DNA of 44,454 bases from an uncultured Rhodospirillales bacterium. GTDB taxonomy: Bacteria; Pseudomonadota; Alphaproteobacteria; Acetobacterales; Acetobacteraceae. Within the stretch, counting starts at the first letter, position 1, and each line of letters starts with the position of its first letter. Shown one piece after another: positions 1-8,059 of the stretch. The stretch lies in assembly GCA_903881515.1 (NCBI GenBank), contig CAIRTN010000202.1:1-44454 (forward strand), read 5' to 3'. The position numbers were made by a program, and so were the translations under genes. The notes under the pieces were generated by a model. It worked only from the letters and a program-made list of their open reading frames with translations, searched no databases and was not told where the DNA came from.

Positions 1-96
1 CAGGAAGGCCCACGCTTCGGCCATTTCGTCGAGATCTATGGCGTGGCGGAAACCATCGCCCTGATCGACGGCGCCCTGGCCCGCGAGGCCGCCTGA
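1..96 (+). CDS. C-terminal end of an unidentified gene (5' end outside window)
   Basis: Frame 1 is open from the window edge to a TGA at 94-96, giving 31 codons that end in LIDGALAREAA. The stop lies 4 bp before the ATG of the MprF-like gene, so the two are probably co-transcribed. In many alphaproteobacteria lpiA/mprF sits in an operon with acvB, but this tail shows no AcvB feature I can recognise. No function is assigned. Confidence 0.6.
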   Translation, partial: QEGPRFGHFVEIYGVAETIALIDGALAREAA

Positions 97-100
97 CCCG

Positions 101-2119
101 ATGATGAACGTCCTGAAGCGGCTGCTGCGCAATCTGCCGGCGCTGCTCGGCGTCGTGCTGCTGATCGGCGCGATCTATGTGGTGCAGAAGGAATTCCGCA
201 ACCTCAAGATCGCCGACATCCGTGCCGCCCTCGATGCCCTGCCGCAGCGCGCGCTGGTGATCTCGTTCGGCTGGACCATCCTGTCCTACGGCATCCTGAC
301 TTTCTACGACCGCCTCGGCACCTTCTACGCCGGCCGCCCGGTCAGCTACGGCAAGGTCGCCTTCGCCAGCTTCTGCGCCTATTCGCTGGCGCATAATCTC
401 GGCTTCGCCGCGGTGTCGGGTGCTGCGGTGCGCTACCGGCTCTACGCGCATTGGGGCCTGACCCCGCTGCAGATCGGCAAGGTGGTGGCGTTCTGCTCGC
501 TCACCTTCGGCCTCGGCGGCATGGTGCTCGGCGGCATCATCCTGTTCTGGGAACCCGAGGCGGTGCCCTTCCTGGGCGATCACGTGCCGATCTGGATCCT
601 GCACACCGTTGCCGGCGCATTATGGCTGCTGGTGATCGTCTACGTCGTGCTCTCCCGCGTCGTCGGCACGGTGAAGCTGTTCGGCAACGAGGTCGAACTG
701 CCCAGTTGGCGGATGGCGATCCTGCAGGTGCTGCTGGCCACCGTCGATGTCGCGGTCACCGCCGCGATCTTCTACGCCCTGCTGCCGGTGGCCCCTGGCC
801 TGACCTACCTGCGCTTCCTCGGCGTCTACGTCGCCAGCTACACTGCCGGCCTCGCCGCCAATCTGCCGGGCGGCATCGGCGTGTTCGACACCGCGATGCT
901 GCTGGGCCTGTCGCCCTGGATGCAGGCGCCCGAGATCGTCGGCGCCATCGTGGTGTTCCGGCTTTACTACTACATCATCCCGCTGTTCCTGGCCGGCAGC
1001 ATGTTCGCCGGCAACGAGATCCTGCTGCGCGGCCGCGGCGTGATGGCGAAAACCGCCAATCTGTCCGGCGTGCAGGCGATCGGCCGCTGGAGCGACCCCG
1101 ATTTCGTCGCAGCCGCCTTGACCGGCATGGTCGCCCTGTCCGGCGCGCTGCTGCTGGGCATCGGCGCGGTGGACGCGCATCCCGATTTCTCCTGGATCGA
1201 CCCCGATTTCACCGACATCGCCACCGGCCCCGGCGAGTTCCTCACCAGCCTGGTCGGCGCCGGCCTGCTGGTGATGGCGATCGCCCTGGCGGAGCGCGTG
1301 GCACTGGCCTGGGGCAGCACGCTGGGCCTGCTGATCATCGGCGCCGCGGCCACCATGGCCGAAGGCCAGCCCGGCTGGATTCCCGCCGTGCTGACCTTGG
1401 CGGCCCTGACCACCGTTCCGTTTCACCGCAGCTTCAACCGCCCGGCCCGCGTCATCGCCGCCCCGTTGCAGGCCGGCAGCATCGTGCCGCTGGCCATCCT
1501 GATCGGCTGCGTGGTAGCGCTGGCCCGCCTTGCGCCGCGGGTGCGCGGGCTGGTCGACAATGATAGCTGGTGGGCGCTGATCCTGTCGGCCGACGTGCCG
1601 AACGCGATCCGCGCGATCGTCGGGCTCGCCGTGTTCCTGGCCGGCCTCGCGCTCTGGGGCTTGCTGCGGCCGCGCCGGATCGCGACGATCGCCTGGAGCT
1701 CCAGCGAAGCCCAGGAATACACGTCCCTCGGTGGCATGATGCCCGGCACCCCCGACGGCGTGGTGCGCGGCGAGGACGGCAGGGCGATGATCGCCTTTCG
1801 CCGGCTGGACAAGGTGATGCTCGCCTTCGGCGACCCGGTCGGCCCGCCCGATGACCGGGTTTCGGCGATCTGGCGGTTCTGCGATCTCGCGCGGCAGGAG
1901 AACCTGCGCCCGGCGGTCTGGCGCGCCGGCACCACCCTGCTGAAGGTCTACGCCGATCTCGGCTTGGCCGCCGTCCCGCTCGACGAAGCCGGACAACCGT
2001 TGGCCGATGCCGAGGACGGGCCTGGTCCGCACGCCAGCCGCTATCTGGTCTGCCGTGCCGAACGCGACCTGCAAGGCCTGCTGCCGCTGCTGCCCGGGCT
2101 GGCGCAGCCGAAGCCCTAG
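101..2119 (+). CDS. MprF/LpiA-like membrane protein: flippase domain plus a truncated lysyl-PG synthase domain
   Basis: The protein has 672 residues. Residues 1 to about 315 form the UPF0104 flippase-type domain, with the motif AANLPGGIGVFDTAMLLGL. A second block of membrane helices runs to about residue 545. The last 110 or so residues match only the start of the DUF2156 aminoacyl-phosphatidylglycerol synthase domain, with GDPVGPP at 577-583 followed by an IWRF segment. Full-length MprF/LpiA proteins are usually about 840-880 residues, so most of the catalytic GNAT-like fold is missing. Known family members make and flip lysyl-phosphatidylglycerol, giving resistance to acid and cationic peptides; here I infer lipid translocation without synthesis. 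There is a second in-frame ATG at 104. The gene ends tail-to-tail with the next, sharing CTAG. Confidence 0.85.
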   Translation: MMNVLKRLLRNLPALLGVVLLIGAIYVVQKEFRNLKIADIRAALDALPQRALVISFGWTILSYGILTFYDRLGTFYAGRPVSYGKVAFASFCAYSLAHNLGFAAVSGAAVRYRLYAHWGLTPLQIGKVVAFCSLTFGLGGMVLGGIILFWEPEAVPFLGDHVPIWILHTVAGALWLLVIVYVVLSRVVGTVKLFGNEVELPSWRMAILQVLLATVDVAVTAAIFYALLPVAPGLTYLRFLGVYVASYTAGLAANLPGGIGVFDTAMLLGLSPWMQAPEIVGAIVVFRLYYYIIPLFLAGSMFAGNEILLRGRGVMAKTANLSGVQAIGRWSDPDFVAAALTGMVALSGALLLGIGAVDAHPDFSWIDPDFTDIATGPGEFLTSLVGAGLLVMAIALAERVALAWGSTLGLLIIGAAATMAEGQPGWIPAVLTLAALTTVPFHRSFNRPARVIAAPLQAGSIVPLAILIGCVVALARLAPRVRGLVDNDSWWALILSADVPNAIRAIVGLAVFLAGLALWGLLRPRRIATIAWSSSEAQEYTSLGGMMPGTPDGVVRGEDGRAMIAFRRLDKVMLAFGDPVGPPDDRVSAIWRFCDLARQENLRPAVWRAGTTLLKVYADLGLAAVPLDEAGQPLADAEDGPGPHASRYLVCRAERDLQGLLPLLPGLAQPKP

Positions 2120-3480
2120 CCGCTGCGCCGCCCCGGCAGCGCCGCCAGCAGCGGCGCCGCGACGACCAACCAGATGATGCGGGCCTGATAGCGGTCATGC
2201 GGCTTGGCCAGCGCCCCGGTCGCAAACGCATTGGCCAGCAGCCCGACCAGCACCATCACCGCCAATCCCCCCGCCGGCGACCGGCCATGGATCGCCAACC
2301 CGCCGAGCATCACCAGCAGACCCGCCGCCCCCGCGCCCAGCACCAGCAGGATCGGCAGCGCCAGTTGGCTCGCCACCGCCTCAAGCTTGTCGGTCGATTG
2401 CAGCGAGGCATAGAACCGCGCCAGTTCGATGCGCGGGAAGAACTCGCGCAGGCTGTTGGTCACCGAGCCTTCCAGCCAGGTCGACCGCAGCGTGTCGCCC
2501 AGCGCGAACATGCCAAGCTGCCGCACCGTATTGCCCGCCATCGCTTTCGCGACCGCCAAAGGCTCGGCCAGCACCGTCGCGGTGACGATCTCGCCCGCCT
2601 CGCGCGCCAGCACCTGCGGCCCCCCGGGCGTGGTCCAGACCGGGCCGCGCTCGTTCCACATGAACTCGTCGCTATCGGTCGGCAGCCGCGCCGTCCAGCC
2701 GCACATCCGCCATCCCGCCTTCGGGCATTCGCGTTCCAGCGTATCGACCACCAGTCCATCCGCCGACAGCCGGGACAGCATGAACACCGAGCCGAACGGC
2801 GAGACCGCGAAGCGATGGAAGCCGATCAGGTTGCTGGCGATCAGCAATATCACCGCCACAACCAGCGGCCCCAGCACCGCTGGCACCCGCGACGGCCGCA
2901 GGAACAGCACAGCCAGGATACAGGCCGCGGCAATCACCAGATGCGACAGATGCACCACGATGGCGACCGTGGCCACTACCCGGATCCACAGCCGCGACGA
3001 GCGGTCCACCCGGTCGTCAAAACCCAGCAGAAACAGCGACAGCACCACCAGCGGCGCAAAGATGTCCGGCATCAGCAGGCTGGTGAACCAGGCGCAGGTG
3101 GTAAGCCCGGCAAGCACGGCGCTGATGCTGACATGCCAGAGCAGGCTGGGCGCGGTGATCGCACTGCGCGACAGCCACAGCATGTGCGAGACAATAAGCG
3201 CCTGCGCCGCCGCCGGCAGCCAGAGCGTGGCGCCGCCGTGCAGCAGCCGCAGGAACGGGCCATAGGCGAACGGCTTGTCCCAGATCATCCGCGGCACGTC
3301 GGCCTGCACCAGGAAGGCATGGGTATCGCTGAACAGGATCGGGTAGCCATTCACCAGCGCCGGCCACAGCAATGCCGCCGCCCCCAGCACGACAGCCAGC
3401 GCGGTTTCTATCAATGACGGTTGGCGTCCGGCCGAATCGCCCCATTTATGGGACTCATCGAAGCGGACCCCCCTGCTCAT
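2116..3480 (-). CDS. Polytopic inner-membrane protein of unknown function
   Basis: About 454 residues with roughly ten hydrophobic segments. The first follows a polar N-terminus and leads into NGYPILFSDTHAFL. A large non-membrane section in the middle contains a Cys-x7-Cys pair (ECPKAGWRMC). The C-terminus carries AKPHDRYQARIIWL before a final helix. An early periplasmic acidic motif and late basic RYQxR residues recall GT-C membrane glycosyltransferases, but I see no diagnostic motif and assign no function. ATG codons at 3495, 3486 and 3480 (reading leftwards) could all start the gene, none with a good Shine-Dalgarno sequence. I chose 3480 because it overlaps the divergent DUF2177 gene least. 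It converges on the MprF-like gene. Confidence 0.65.
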   Translation of the reverse strand: MSRGVRFDESHKWGDSAGRQPSLIETALAVVLGAAALLWPALVNGYPILFSDTHAFLVQADVPRMIWDKPFAYGPFLRLLHGGATLWLPAAAQALIVSHMLWLSRSAITAPSLLWHVSISAVLAGLTTCAWFTSLLMPDIFAPLVVLSLFLLGFDDRVDRSSRLWIRVVATVAIVVHLSHLVIAAACILAVLFLRPSRVPAVLGPLVVAVILLIASNLIGFHRFAVSPFGSVFMLSRLSADGLVVDTLERECPKAGWRMCGWTARLPTDSDEFMWNERGPVWTTPGGPQVLAREAGEIVTATVLAEPLAVAKAMAGNTVRQLGMFALGDTLRSTWLEGSVTNSLREFFPRIELARFYASLQSTDKLEAVASQLALPILLVLGAGAAGLLVMLGGLAIHGRSPAGGLAVMVLVGLLANAFATGALAKPHDRYQARIIWLVVAAPLLAALPGRRSG

Positions 3481-3880
3481 GCGCATCACAGCCATCGCTT
3501 ACGGCATCACCGCCATTGCTTTCTTCGCCCTCGATGCCGCATGGCTCGGGACCATGGTCGGCGCGTTCTACAAGCCGCGGCTGGCGGGCCTCCTTTTGGA
3601 ACGCCCGCGATTGGATGCGGCATTGGTGTTCTACGCGCTTTATATCGCGGGTGTCATTGTCTTCGCGGTCAGCCCGGCGCTGGAACAGGGCGGATGGAAG
3701 CGGGCGCTGCTGCTGGGGGCAATGCTCGGACTGCTGGCCTATGGCACCTACGACCTGACGAACCTGGCAACCATCCAGGGGTTCTCCGCCGAAGTGGCCA
3801 TTGTCGATATGATGTGGGGCGCCTTCGCCACCGGCGTCGCGGCCTCGGTCGCCACCGCGTTGACCAGTTGGTTCGACTGA
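3479..3880 (+). CDS. DUF2177 family integral membrane protein
   Basis: 133 residues with four hydrophobic segments. Typical DUF2177 features are FYALYIAGVIVFAVSPAL around 50-67 and YGTYDLTNLATI around 89-100. The family is widespread in proteobacteria and its function is unknown. The length is normal. The start ATG lies within the start region of the divergent membrane-protein gene, so the two 5' ends collide, and the upstream Shine-Dalgarno sequence is weak. The 3' end is overlapped antisense for 133 bp by the TPR/glycosyltransferase gene. Confidence 0.85.
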   Translation: MRITAIAYGITAIAFFALDAAWLGTMVGAFYKPRLAGLLLERPRLDAALVFYALYIAGVIVFAVSPALEQGGWKRALLLGAMLGLLAYGTYDLTNLATIQGFSAEVAIVDMMWGAFATGVAASVATALTSWFD

Positions 3881-5502
3881 CGCTCGGCCAAAGCGGCAGC
3901 CACATTCTCGATCACCGACGCCCAGTCGCCGGGCGCCGGCTGGCGGAACAGGCGCATCGATTCATACCACACCGTGTCGCGGCGCCGTGTCATCCAGCGC
4001 CAGTCCGGCGCGTGCGGCAGCAACAGCCAGACCGGCTTGCCCATCGCCGCCGCCAGATGCGCCACCGCAGTATCGACCGAGATCACCAGATCGAGCCCCT
4101 CGATCATCGCCGCGGTGTCGGCGAAATCGCCCAGCAATGCGCCCATGTCGGTCAGGCCCAGTTCGGCCGTCGCGCACCCTGAACCGGGCCCGACCTGCAG
4201 GCTGACCGGCGCGATGCCGGGCATCCGCACCAGGCTGGCCAGCAACGACGGCGGCAGCGAGCGGCGGCGGTCATTGCCATGCGCCGGATTGCCGGCCCAG
4301 GCCAGACCGACCAACGTACCATACGCCGGCAGCCGCCGCCGCCAGGCGACGGCGCGTGCGGCATCGGCATTCAGGTAGCCCTCGGCCATCGGGATGTTGC
4401 CGGTCGTGGTGCCGAACAACCGGGGCAGGCTCATCTGGTCGACCCAGAGATCGTATTCGGGCAGCGGCGCGGATTTCGCGATCACCCGCGCTGGCAACTG
4501 CGCCAGCAGCGGCACCAACGCCGGCGCACAGTGCAGGATCACCCGCGCCCCACGCGCCGCCAGCAGCGTGATGTAGCGGGCGAACTGGATGGTATCGCCG
4601 AGACCCTGCTCGGCACGCACCAGCAAGCGCTTACCGTGAAGGTCGCCCCGGCGCCATTCCAGGCCGGGCAGGCGCGGAAAATCCCGTGCAAAGCGGGGGT
4701 GGCGCTTGCGGGCTTCGTAAGCCGACAGACCGCGGCCATATTCGCCGCGCAGCAGCAGCACCCAGGCATGCGCCCAGGCGGCGGTGGCATCGCCGGGCGC
4801 ACGGCGCACCGCTTCGGCACACATCGTCTCGGCCTCGGTCAGGCTGCCGGCCTCGGCGAGGGCGAGGCCGAGCGCGGAAAACCCCTCGGCATCCGACGCG
4901 ATGGCGACGGCACGGCGCAGCGCGGCGACGGCTGCCTCCACCCGGCCGAGCATCGATTCGGCGTGGCCCAGCGAGATCCAGGCCGCCGCGTTATCCGGCG
5001 CCTCGGCCACCACCGGGCGCAGCACCGCGGCCGCCTCCGCCGCACGGTGGTTGACGCGCAGCGCCGCCCCGAGCGCCACCCGTTGCTCAATCCCCGGCTC
5101 AGCCGCCATTGCCGCCTCGGCCTCGCGCAGCGCCTCGGCCGGTTCGTCGATCCGCAACAACACCATCGCGCGCGCCGCCCGCATCGCGGGGTCGTCCCAG
5201 CTTGCCAATGCGGTGGCGTATTCCGCCGCCGCTTCCACCAGTTCGCCCGCTGCAGCGCAGGCATCCGCCAGCGCACGGCGCAAAGCCGCATGGGCCGGGC
5301 GCTGGGCCACCGCACGGCGTAAGAGGCCCATCGCCCCCACCGCGTCACCGTGCCCGAGTTGCAGCAGGCCGAGCAGATGCAGCGCGGTCGGATGCTCCGG
5401 CGTACGCCGCAGCACCTCACGATACAGCGCGTCCGCGCCATGGGTATCGCCGGCACGATGCCGGTCCAGCGCGTCCTGCAGGTCGGAGATGGTTTCGGAC
5501 AT
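3748..5502 (-). CDS. TPR-repeat protein with a glycosyltransferase-9-like C-terminal domain
   Basis: 584 residues from the ATG at 5502, which has AGGCGAGG upstream; an in-frame ATG at 5532 has no ribosome binding site. The first 270 or so residues are Ala-rich tetratricopeptide repeats. The C-terminal domain begins near AEQGLGDTIQFARY and includes LVISVDTAVAHLAAAMGKPV, the nucleotide-sugar-site signature of heptosyltransferase-like GT9 folds in bacterial TPR glycosyltransferases. A role in protein or envelope-sugar glycosylation is inferred. The domain should end near AAALAERQ; a further 42 residues read antisense through the DUF2177 gene before a stop. It starts 45 bp after moaE on the same strand and may be the last gene of that operon. 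Confidence 0.8.
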   Translation of the reverse strand: MSETISDLQDALDRHRAGDTHGADALYREVLRRTPEHPTALHLLGLLQLGHGDAVGAMGLLRRAVAQRPAHAALRRALADACAAAGELVEAAAEYATALASWDDPAMRAARAMVLLRIDEPAEALREAEAAMAAEPGIEQRVALGAALRVNHRAAEAAAVLRPVVAEAPDNAAAWISLGHAESMLGRVEAAVAALRRAVAIASDAEGFSALGLALAEAGSLTEAETMCAEAVRRAPGDATAAWAHAWVLLLRGEYGRGLSAYEARKRHPRFARDFPRLPGLEWRRGDLHGKRLLVRAEQGLGDTIQFARYITLLAARGARVILHCAPALVPLLAQLPARVIAKSAPLPEYDLWVDQMSLPRLFGTTTGNIPMAEGYLNADAARAVAWRRRLPAYGTLVGLAWAGNPAHGNDRRRSLPPSLLASLVRMPGIAPVSLQVGPGSGCATAELGLTDMGALLGDFADTAAMIEGLDLVISVDTAVAHLAAAMGKPVWLLLPHAPDWRWMTRRRDTVWYESMRLFRQPAPGDWASVIENVAAALAERQSNQLVNAVATEAATPVAKAPHIISTMATSAENPWMVARFVRS

Positions 5503-5547
5503 GACGGGGCCTCGCCTGGGGTTGCCCGGCATTCGGCCACACCCGGC

Positions 5548-6018
5548 TTAAGACGCGGTTAACGCCCCCCAACGCGCCGCCGCGGCATCGTCCGCCTCGC
5601 GGGCATCGACCCAGTTATCCTCGCCGCTGGCGAAGCGTTCCTTTTTCCAGAACGGCGCCGCGGTCTTTAGCCAGTCGATCAGGAACGCCGCGGCATCCAG
5701 CGCCGCCTGACGGTGCGCGGAAGCAGCCAGCACCAGCACGATGTTCTCGCCGGGCAGCAGCACGCCGACACGGTGGATCAAGGTGCAGCCCAGCAGATCC
5801 CAACGCCGCTCCGCCTCGGCAGCGATACGGGCCATCGCCCGCTCGGTCATTGCCGGATAATGCTCCAGCGTCATCGCGCTGATCGCGTGGCCATGCGCAT
5901 TGCCGCGCACGGTGCCGACGAAAATCCCGTAGCCGCCAATATCCTGCCGCCCAGCGCCCAACGCCGCGAGTTCGGCCGAAACGTCGAAATCCGCCGTCTG
6001 CACCCGGATGCTGGCCAT
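5548..6018 (-). CDS. moaE: Molybdopterin synthase catalytic subunit MoaE
   Basis: 156 residues, the usual family length. MoaE is the large subunit of the cytoplasmic MoaD2-MoaE2 complex that inserts two sulfurs into precursor Z (cPMP) to make molybdopterin. Family landmarks visible are GIFVGTVR (31-38), LEHYPAM (51-57), a HRVG turn at 82-85, and the lysine-rich active-site segment KTAAPFWKKERF (118-129), whose K118 and K125 match the catalytic lysines of E. coli MoaE (K119 and K126). The ATG is one base after the TAG of moaD, so translation is probably coupled. With moaD and mobB it covers the middle and late steps of molybdenum-cofactor assembly. Confidence 0.97.
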   Translation of the reverse strand: MASIRVQTADFDVSAELAALGAGRQDIGGYGIFVGTVRGNAHGHAISAMTLEHYPAMTERAMARIAAEAERRWDLLGCTLIHRVGVLLPGENIVLVLAASAHRQAALDAAAFLIDWLKTAAPFWKKERFASGEDNWVDAREADDAAAARWGALTAS

Positions 6019-6019
6019 G

Positions 6020-6271
6020 CTACCCCCCGGTCACCGGCGGGAAGAACGCCACCTCGTCGCCGTCACGCACGACGGCGTCGGGGTCGGCGAATTCCTGGTT
6101 CACCGCGCAGCGCACGGTGTTCCCCACCGCGAACGCCGCGTGATACGCCGGGCCACGACCGCGCATCCAGGCCACCAGAGTTCCAACCGTGTTGACCTCG
6201 GCGGGGACCGCAACCTCCTCCTCGCCGGTGCCGATGCGCTCGCGCAGCCAGGCGAAGTAGAGAATCCGCAT
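6020..6271 (-). CDS. moaD: Molybdopterin synthase sulfur-carrier subunit MoaD
   Basis: 83 residues with a beta-grasp (ubiquitin-like) layout. It starts ILYFAWLRERIG, contains DGDEVAFFPPVTGG, and ends in the Gly-Gly tail that is adenylated and thiocarboxylated so that MoaD can donate sulfur to MoaE. Its ATG overlaps the stop of the upstream lipoprotein gene by one base (TGATG), and moaE follows after one base, so the three genes should be translated in a coupled way. Confidence 0.96.
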   Translation of the reverse strand: MRILYFAWLRERIGTGEEEVAVPAEVNTVGTLVAWMRGRGPAYHAAFAVGNTVRCAVNQEFADPDAVVRDGDEVAFFPPVTGG

Positions 6272-6864
6272 CAGCGCGGAACGGGGACGATCGTGGTCGA
6301 GCCATCCGAACCTATCAGGGTCGCGGTGCCGTTGCCGTTGTTGATCACGGTGCCGGTCTTACCGGTCGGCAGGGTGAAGGTCTCGGTGCCGTTGCCGCCG
6401 ACGCTGGTGATCGCCGGGCCGATTGGGGTCTGCAGCACGCGCCCGGTGGGGCTGTTGGCGCCCAGCGGCTGGTTCGGCGGCGGCGGCGCGGCGCGCAGGG
6501 CCGGCACGGTGCGCGTCGGCGCGGCCGGTCCGACCGTGTTGCCGATCGGCATCGGCTTGGGAATGCTGCTGGCGTCTCCACTTCCTGGCACAACGCCAGG
6601 ATCACGCTGCAGATCGGACAATGTCTTGGCCGGCGGCAACGGGCCGGGCCAGACATTGCCGGCCTCGGGAAGCAACGGCTGCTCCGGCGCGGCGTTGCCG
6701 CCAACGCGCACCATGTTCGGCGCATCGCCGGCCGGCCGGTTCGGGCCAGTCGAGAACGAGATCGTGTCGGAGATAAACTTTCCGATCCCGTCAATCGGGG
6801 AGCCAATGTAGTTACAGGCCGGGAGAAGCAGCAGCAGGCCGAGCGGAAACAGGCGGCGCATCAT
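6271..6864 (-). CDS. Proline/glycine-rich lipoprotein of unknown function
   Basis: 197 residues. The N-terminus MMRRLFPLGLLLLLPAC is a classic lipoprotein signal with the lipobox LPAC and the acylated cysteine at 17, so it should be membrane-anchored and face the periplasm. The rest is low-complexity and rich in Pro, Gly, Asn and Thr, probably disordered, ending in a compact Gly/Thr-rich segment (residues ~155-197). There is a good Shine-Dalgarno (AAGGAT) before the tandem ATGs at 6864/6861. It sits between mobB and moaD, overlaps moaD by one base, and has no known link to cofactor synthesis. No family is recognised. Confidence 0.8.
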   Translation of the reverse strand: MMRRLFPLGLLLLLPACNYIGSPIDGIGKFISDTISFSTGPNRPAGDAPNMVRVGGNAAPEQPLLPEAGNVWPGPLPPAKTLSDLQRDPGVVPGSGDASSIPKPMPIGNTVGPAAPTRTVPALRAAPPPPNQPLGANSPTGRVLQTPIGPAITSVGGNGTETFTLPTGKTGTVINNGNGTATLIGSDGSTTIVPVPR

Positions 6865-6915
6865 GGATATCCTTGGCGAGCGTTCGAACGAATGTGCCCT
6901 CCCAGCGCCATCATC

Positions 6916-7431
6916 TCAAGGTGCATGGTGCGCTGCAGCGGCAGAATCGAAGAAATCCACGATCCAGTCCGCCACCAGAGCGGGGTCATTGAGCGGCAAA
7001 ACCGGGCGGTCACAGCCCGCAACCGGCGTGTCGGCGGCAATCGCGACGATGTCCGGCCGTTCGGGAAACAATGGCGGACGGCGCAGACTGGGGCGGAAAA
7101 CCTCGATTTTGGGGTGAGGATTGGTTTTGAACCCCTCAACCAGCACGATATCGACCGGCGACAACTGCCCCAGCAGATCCGACAGATCCGGCTCCGGCCC
7201 GTTCAATTCATGCATGAGTGCCCAGCGCCGCGCCGAAGCGATCAAAACCTCCTGCGCGCCGGCCTGCCGGTGACGCCAGGAATCCTTGCCCGGCTGGTCC
7301 AGGTCAAAGCCATGATGCGCGTGCTTGACGGTCGAGACGCTGTGGCCGCGCGCCTTCAGCAACGGGATCAGCGCCGCGACCAGAACCGTCTTGCCGCTGC
7401 CGGACCAGCCGGTCAGCCCCATCAGCTTCAT
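6916..7431 (-). CDS. mobB: Molybdopterin-guanine dinucleotide biosynthesis adaptor MobB
   Basis: 171 residues. It has a P-loop at 8-15 (GWSGSGKT), VKHAHHGFDLD around 35-45 with the family's His/Asp residues, DSWRHRQAGA at 50-59, and the Walker B-like VDIVLVEGFK. MobB binds GTP and assists MobA in attaching GMP to molybdopterin; it is not strictly essential in E. coli. mobA is not in the window. The ATG overlaps the pgsA stop as ATGA (4 bp), and no independent ribosome binding site is evident, which suggests translational coupling. The stop is 51 bp upstream of the lipoprotein start. Confidence 0.95.
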   Translation of the reverse strand: MKLMGLTGWSGSGKTVLVAALIPLLKARGHSVSTVKHAHHGFDLDQPGKDSWRHRQAGAQEVLIASARRWALMHELNGPEPDLSDLLGQLSPVDIVLVEGFKTNPHPKIEVFRPSLRRPPLFPERPDIVAIAADTPVAGCDRPVLPLNDPALVADWIVDFFDSAAAAHHAP

Positions 7432-8012
7432 TTCGCCGAATCAGGCCGCGCGGCATGGCGCAGCCCCGTGGTCAGGTAGTCCCATCCGGTCACCAGGGTC
7501 AGGGCCGCGGCGACCCACAGCATCGCCTCGCCGATAATCGTCACCGGCAGCCAGCCGATGTGCAGCAGATGTGCCGAATCGTTGCCCGCCAGCAGGGCGC
7601 CGAGCGCCCCCATCTGCACCCCGGTCTTCCACTTCGCCAGATGCGTCACCGGCAGACCGACCCGCACACCCGCGAGATATTCGCGCAGGCCGCTGACCAG
7701 GATCTCGCGCAGCATGATGACGATCGAGGGATACAGCCCCGCCGGGCTCAGCCGGTCGGTACCAACCAGCATCATCAGCGCGGCGGCGACCAGCAGCTTG
7801 TCGGCGATCGGGTCAAGCATACGGCCGAGGTCGGAGGTCTGCTTCCAGTCGCGCGCCAGCTTGCCGTCGAAGTAGTCGGTGATGCCGGCGATGCTGAACA
7901 CCACGCAGGCGGCAAAGTCGCTGCCGGGCGAGCGGATCGCGGCCAGCACCACCATCAGCGGGATCAGCGCGATGCGCAGAAAGGTCAGCAGGTTCGGAAG
8001 ATCGGTGATCAT
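7428..8012 (-). CDS. pgsA: CDP-diacylglycerol-glycerol-3-phosphate 3-phosphatidyltransferase PgsA
   Basis: 194 residues from the ATG at 8012, where homology begins (MITDLPNLLTFLR). A longer reading to 8129 would overlap the divergent DapA-like gene and adds unrelated sequence. The CDP-alcohol phosphotransferase motif is complete: D49-G50-x2-A53-R54-x8-G63-x3-D67-x3-D71. The enzyme is an inner-membrane protein making phosphatidylglycerophosphate, the committed step to phosphatidylglycerol and cardiolipin. It is the first gene of the pgsA-mobB-lipoprotein-moaD-moaE operon. A pgsA-moaD-moaE association recurs in alphaproteobacteria; mobB and the lipoprotein are additions here. Confidence 0.95.
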   Translation of the reverse strand: MITDLPNLLTFLRIALIPLMVVLAAIRSPGSDFAACVVFSIAGITDYFDGKLARDWKQTSDLGRMLDPIADKLLVAAALMMLVGTDRLSPAGLYPSIVIMLREILVSGLREYLAGVRVGLPVTHLAKWKTGVQMGALGALLAGNDSAHLLHIGWLPVTIIGEAMLWVAAALTLVTGWDYLTTGLRHAARPDSAK

Positions 8013-8059
8013 GGGAATGTAGACTAGTCGTTCCCGCGCCGCGCGGAAAGTTTGACGCG

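Noticed and set aside
620-2074. A 484-codon open frame antisense to the MprF-like gene
   Set aside because: The product is a low-complexity Gln/Gly/Arg/Asp-rich string with no domain; it is the usual antisense shadow of a GC-rich gene.
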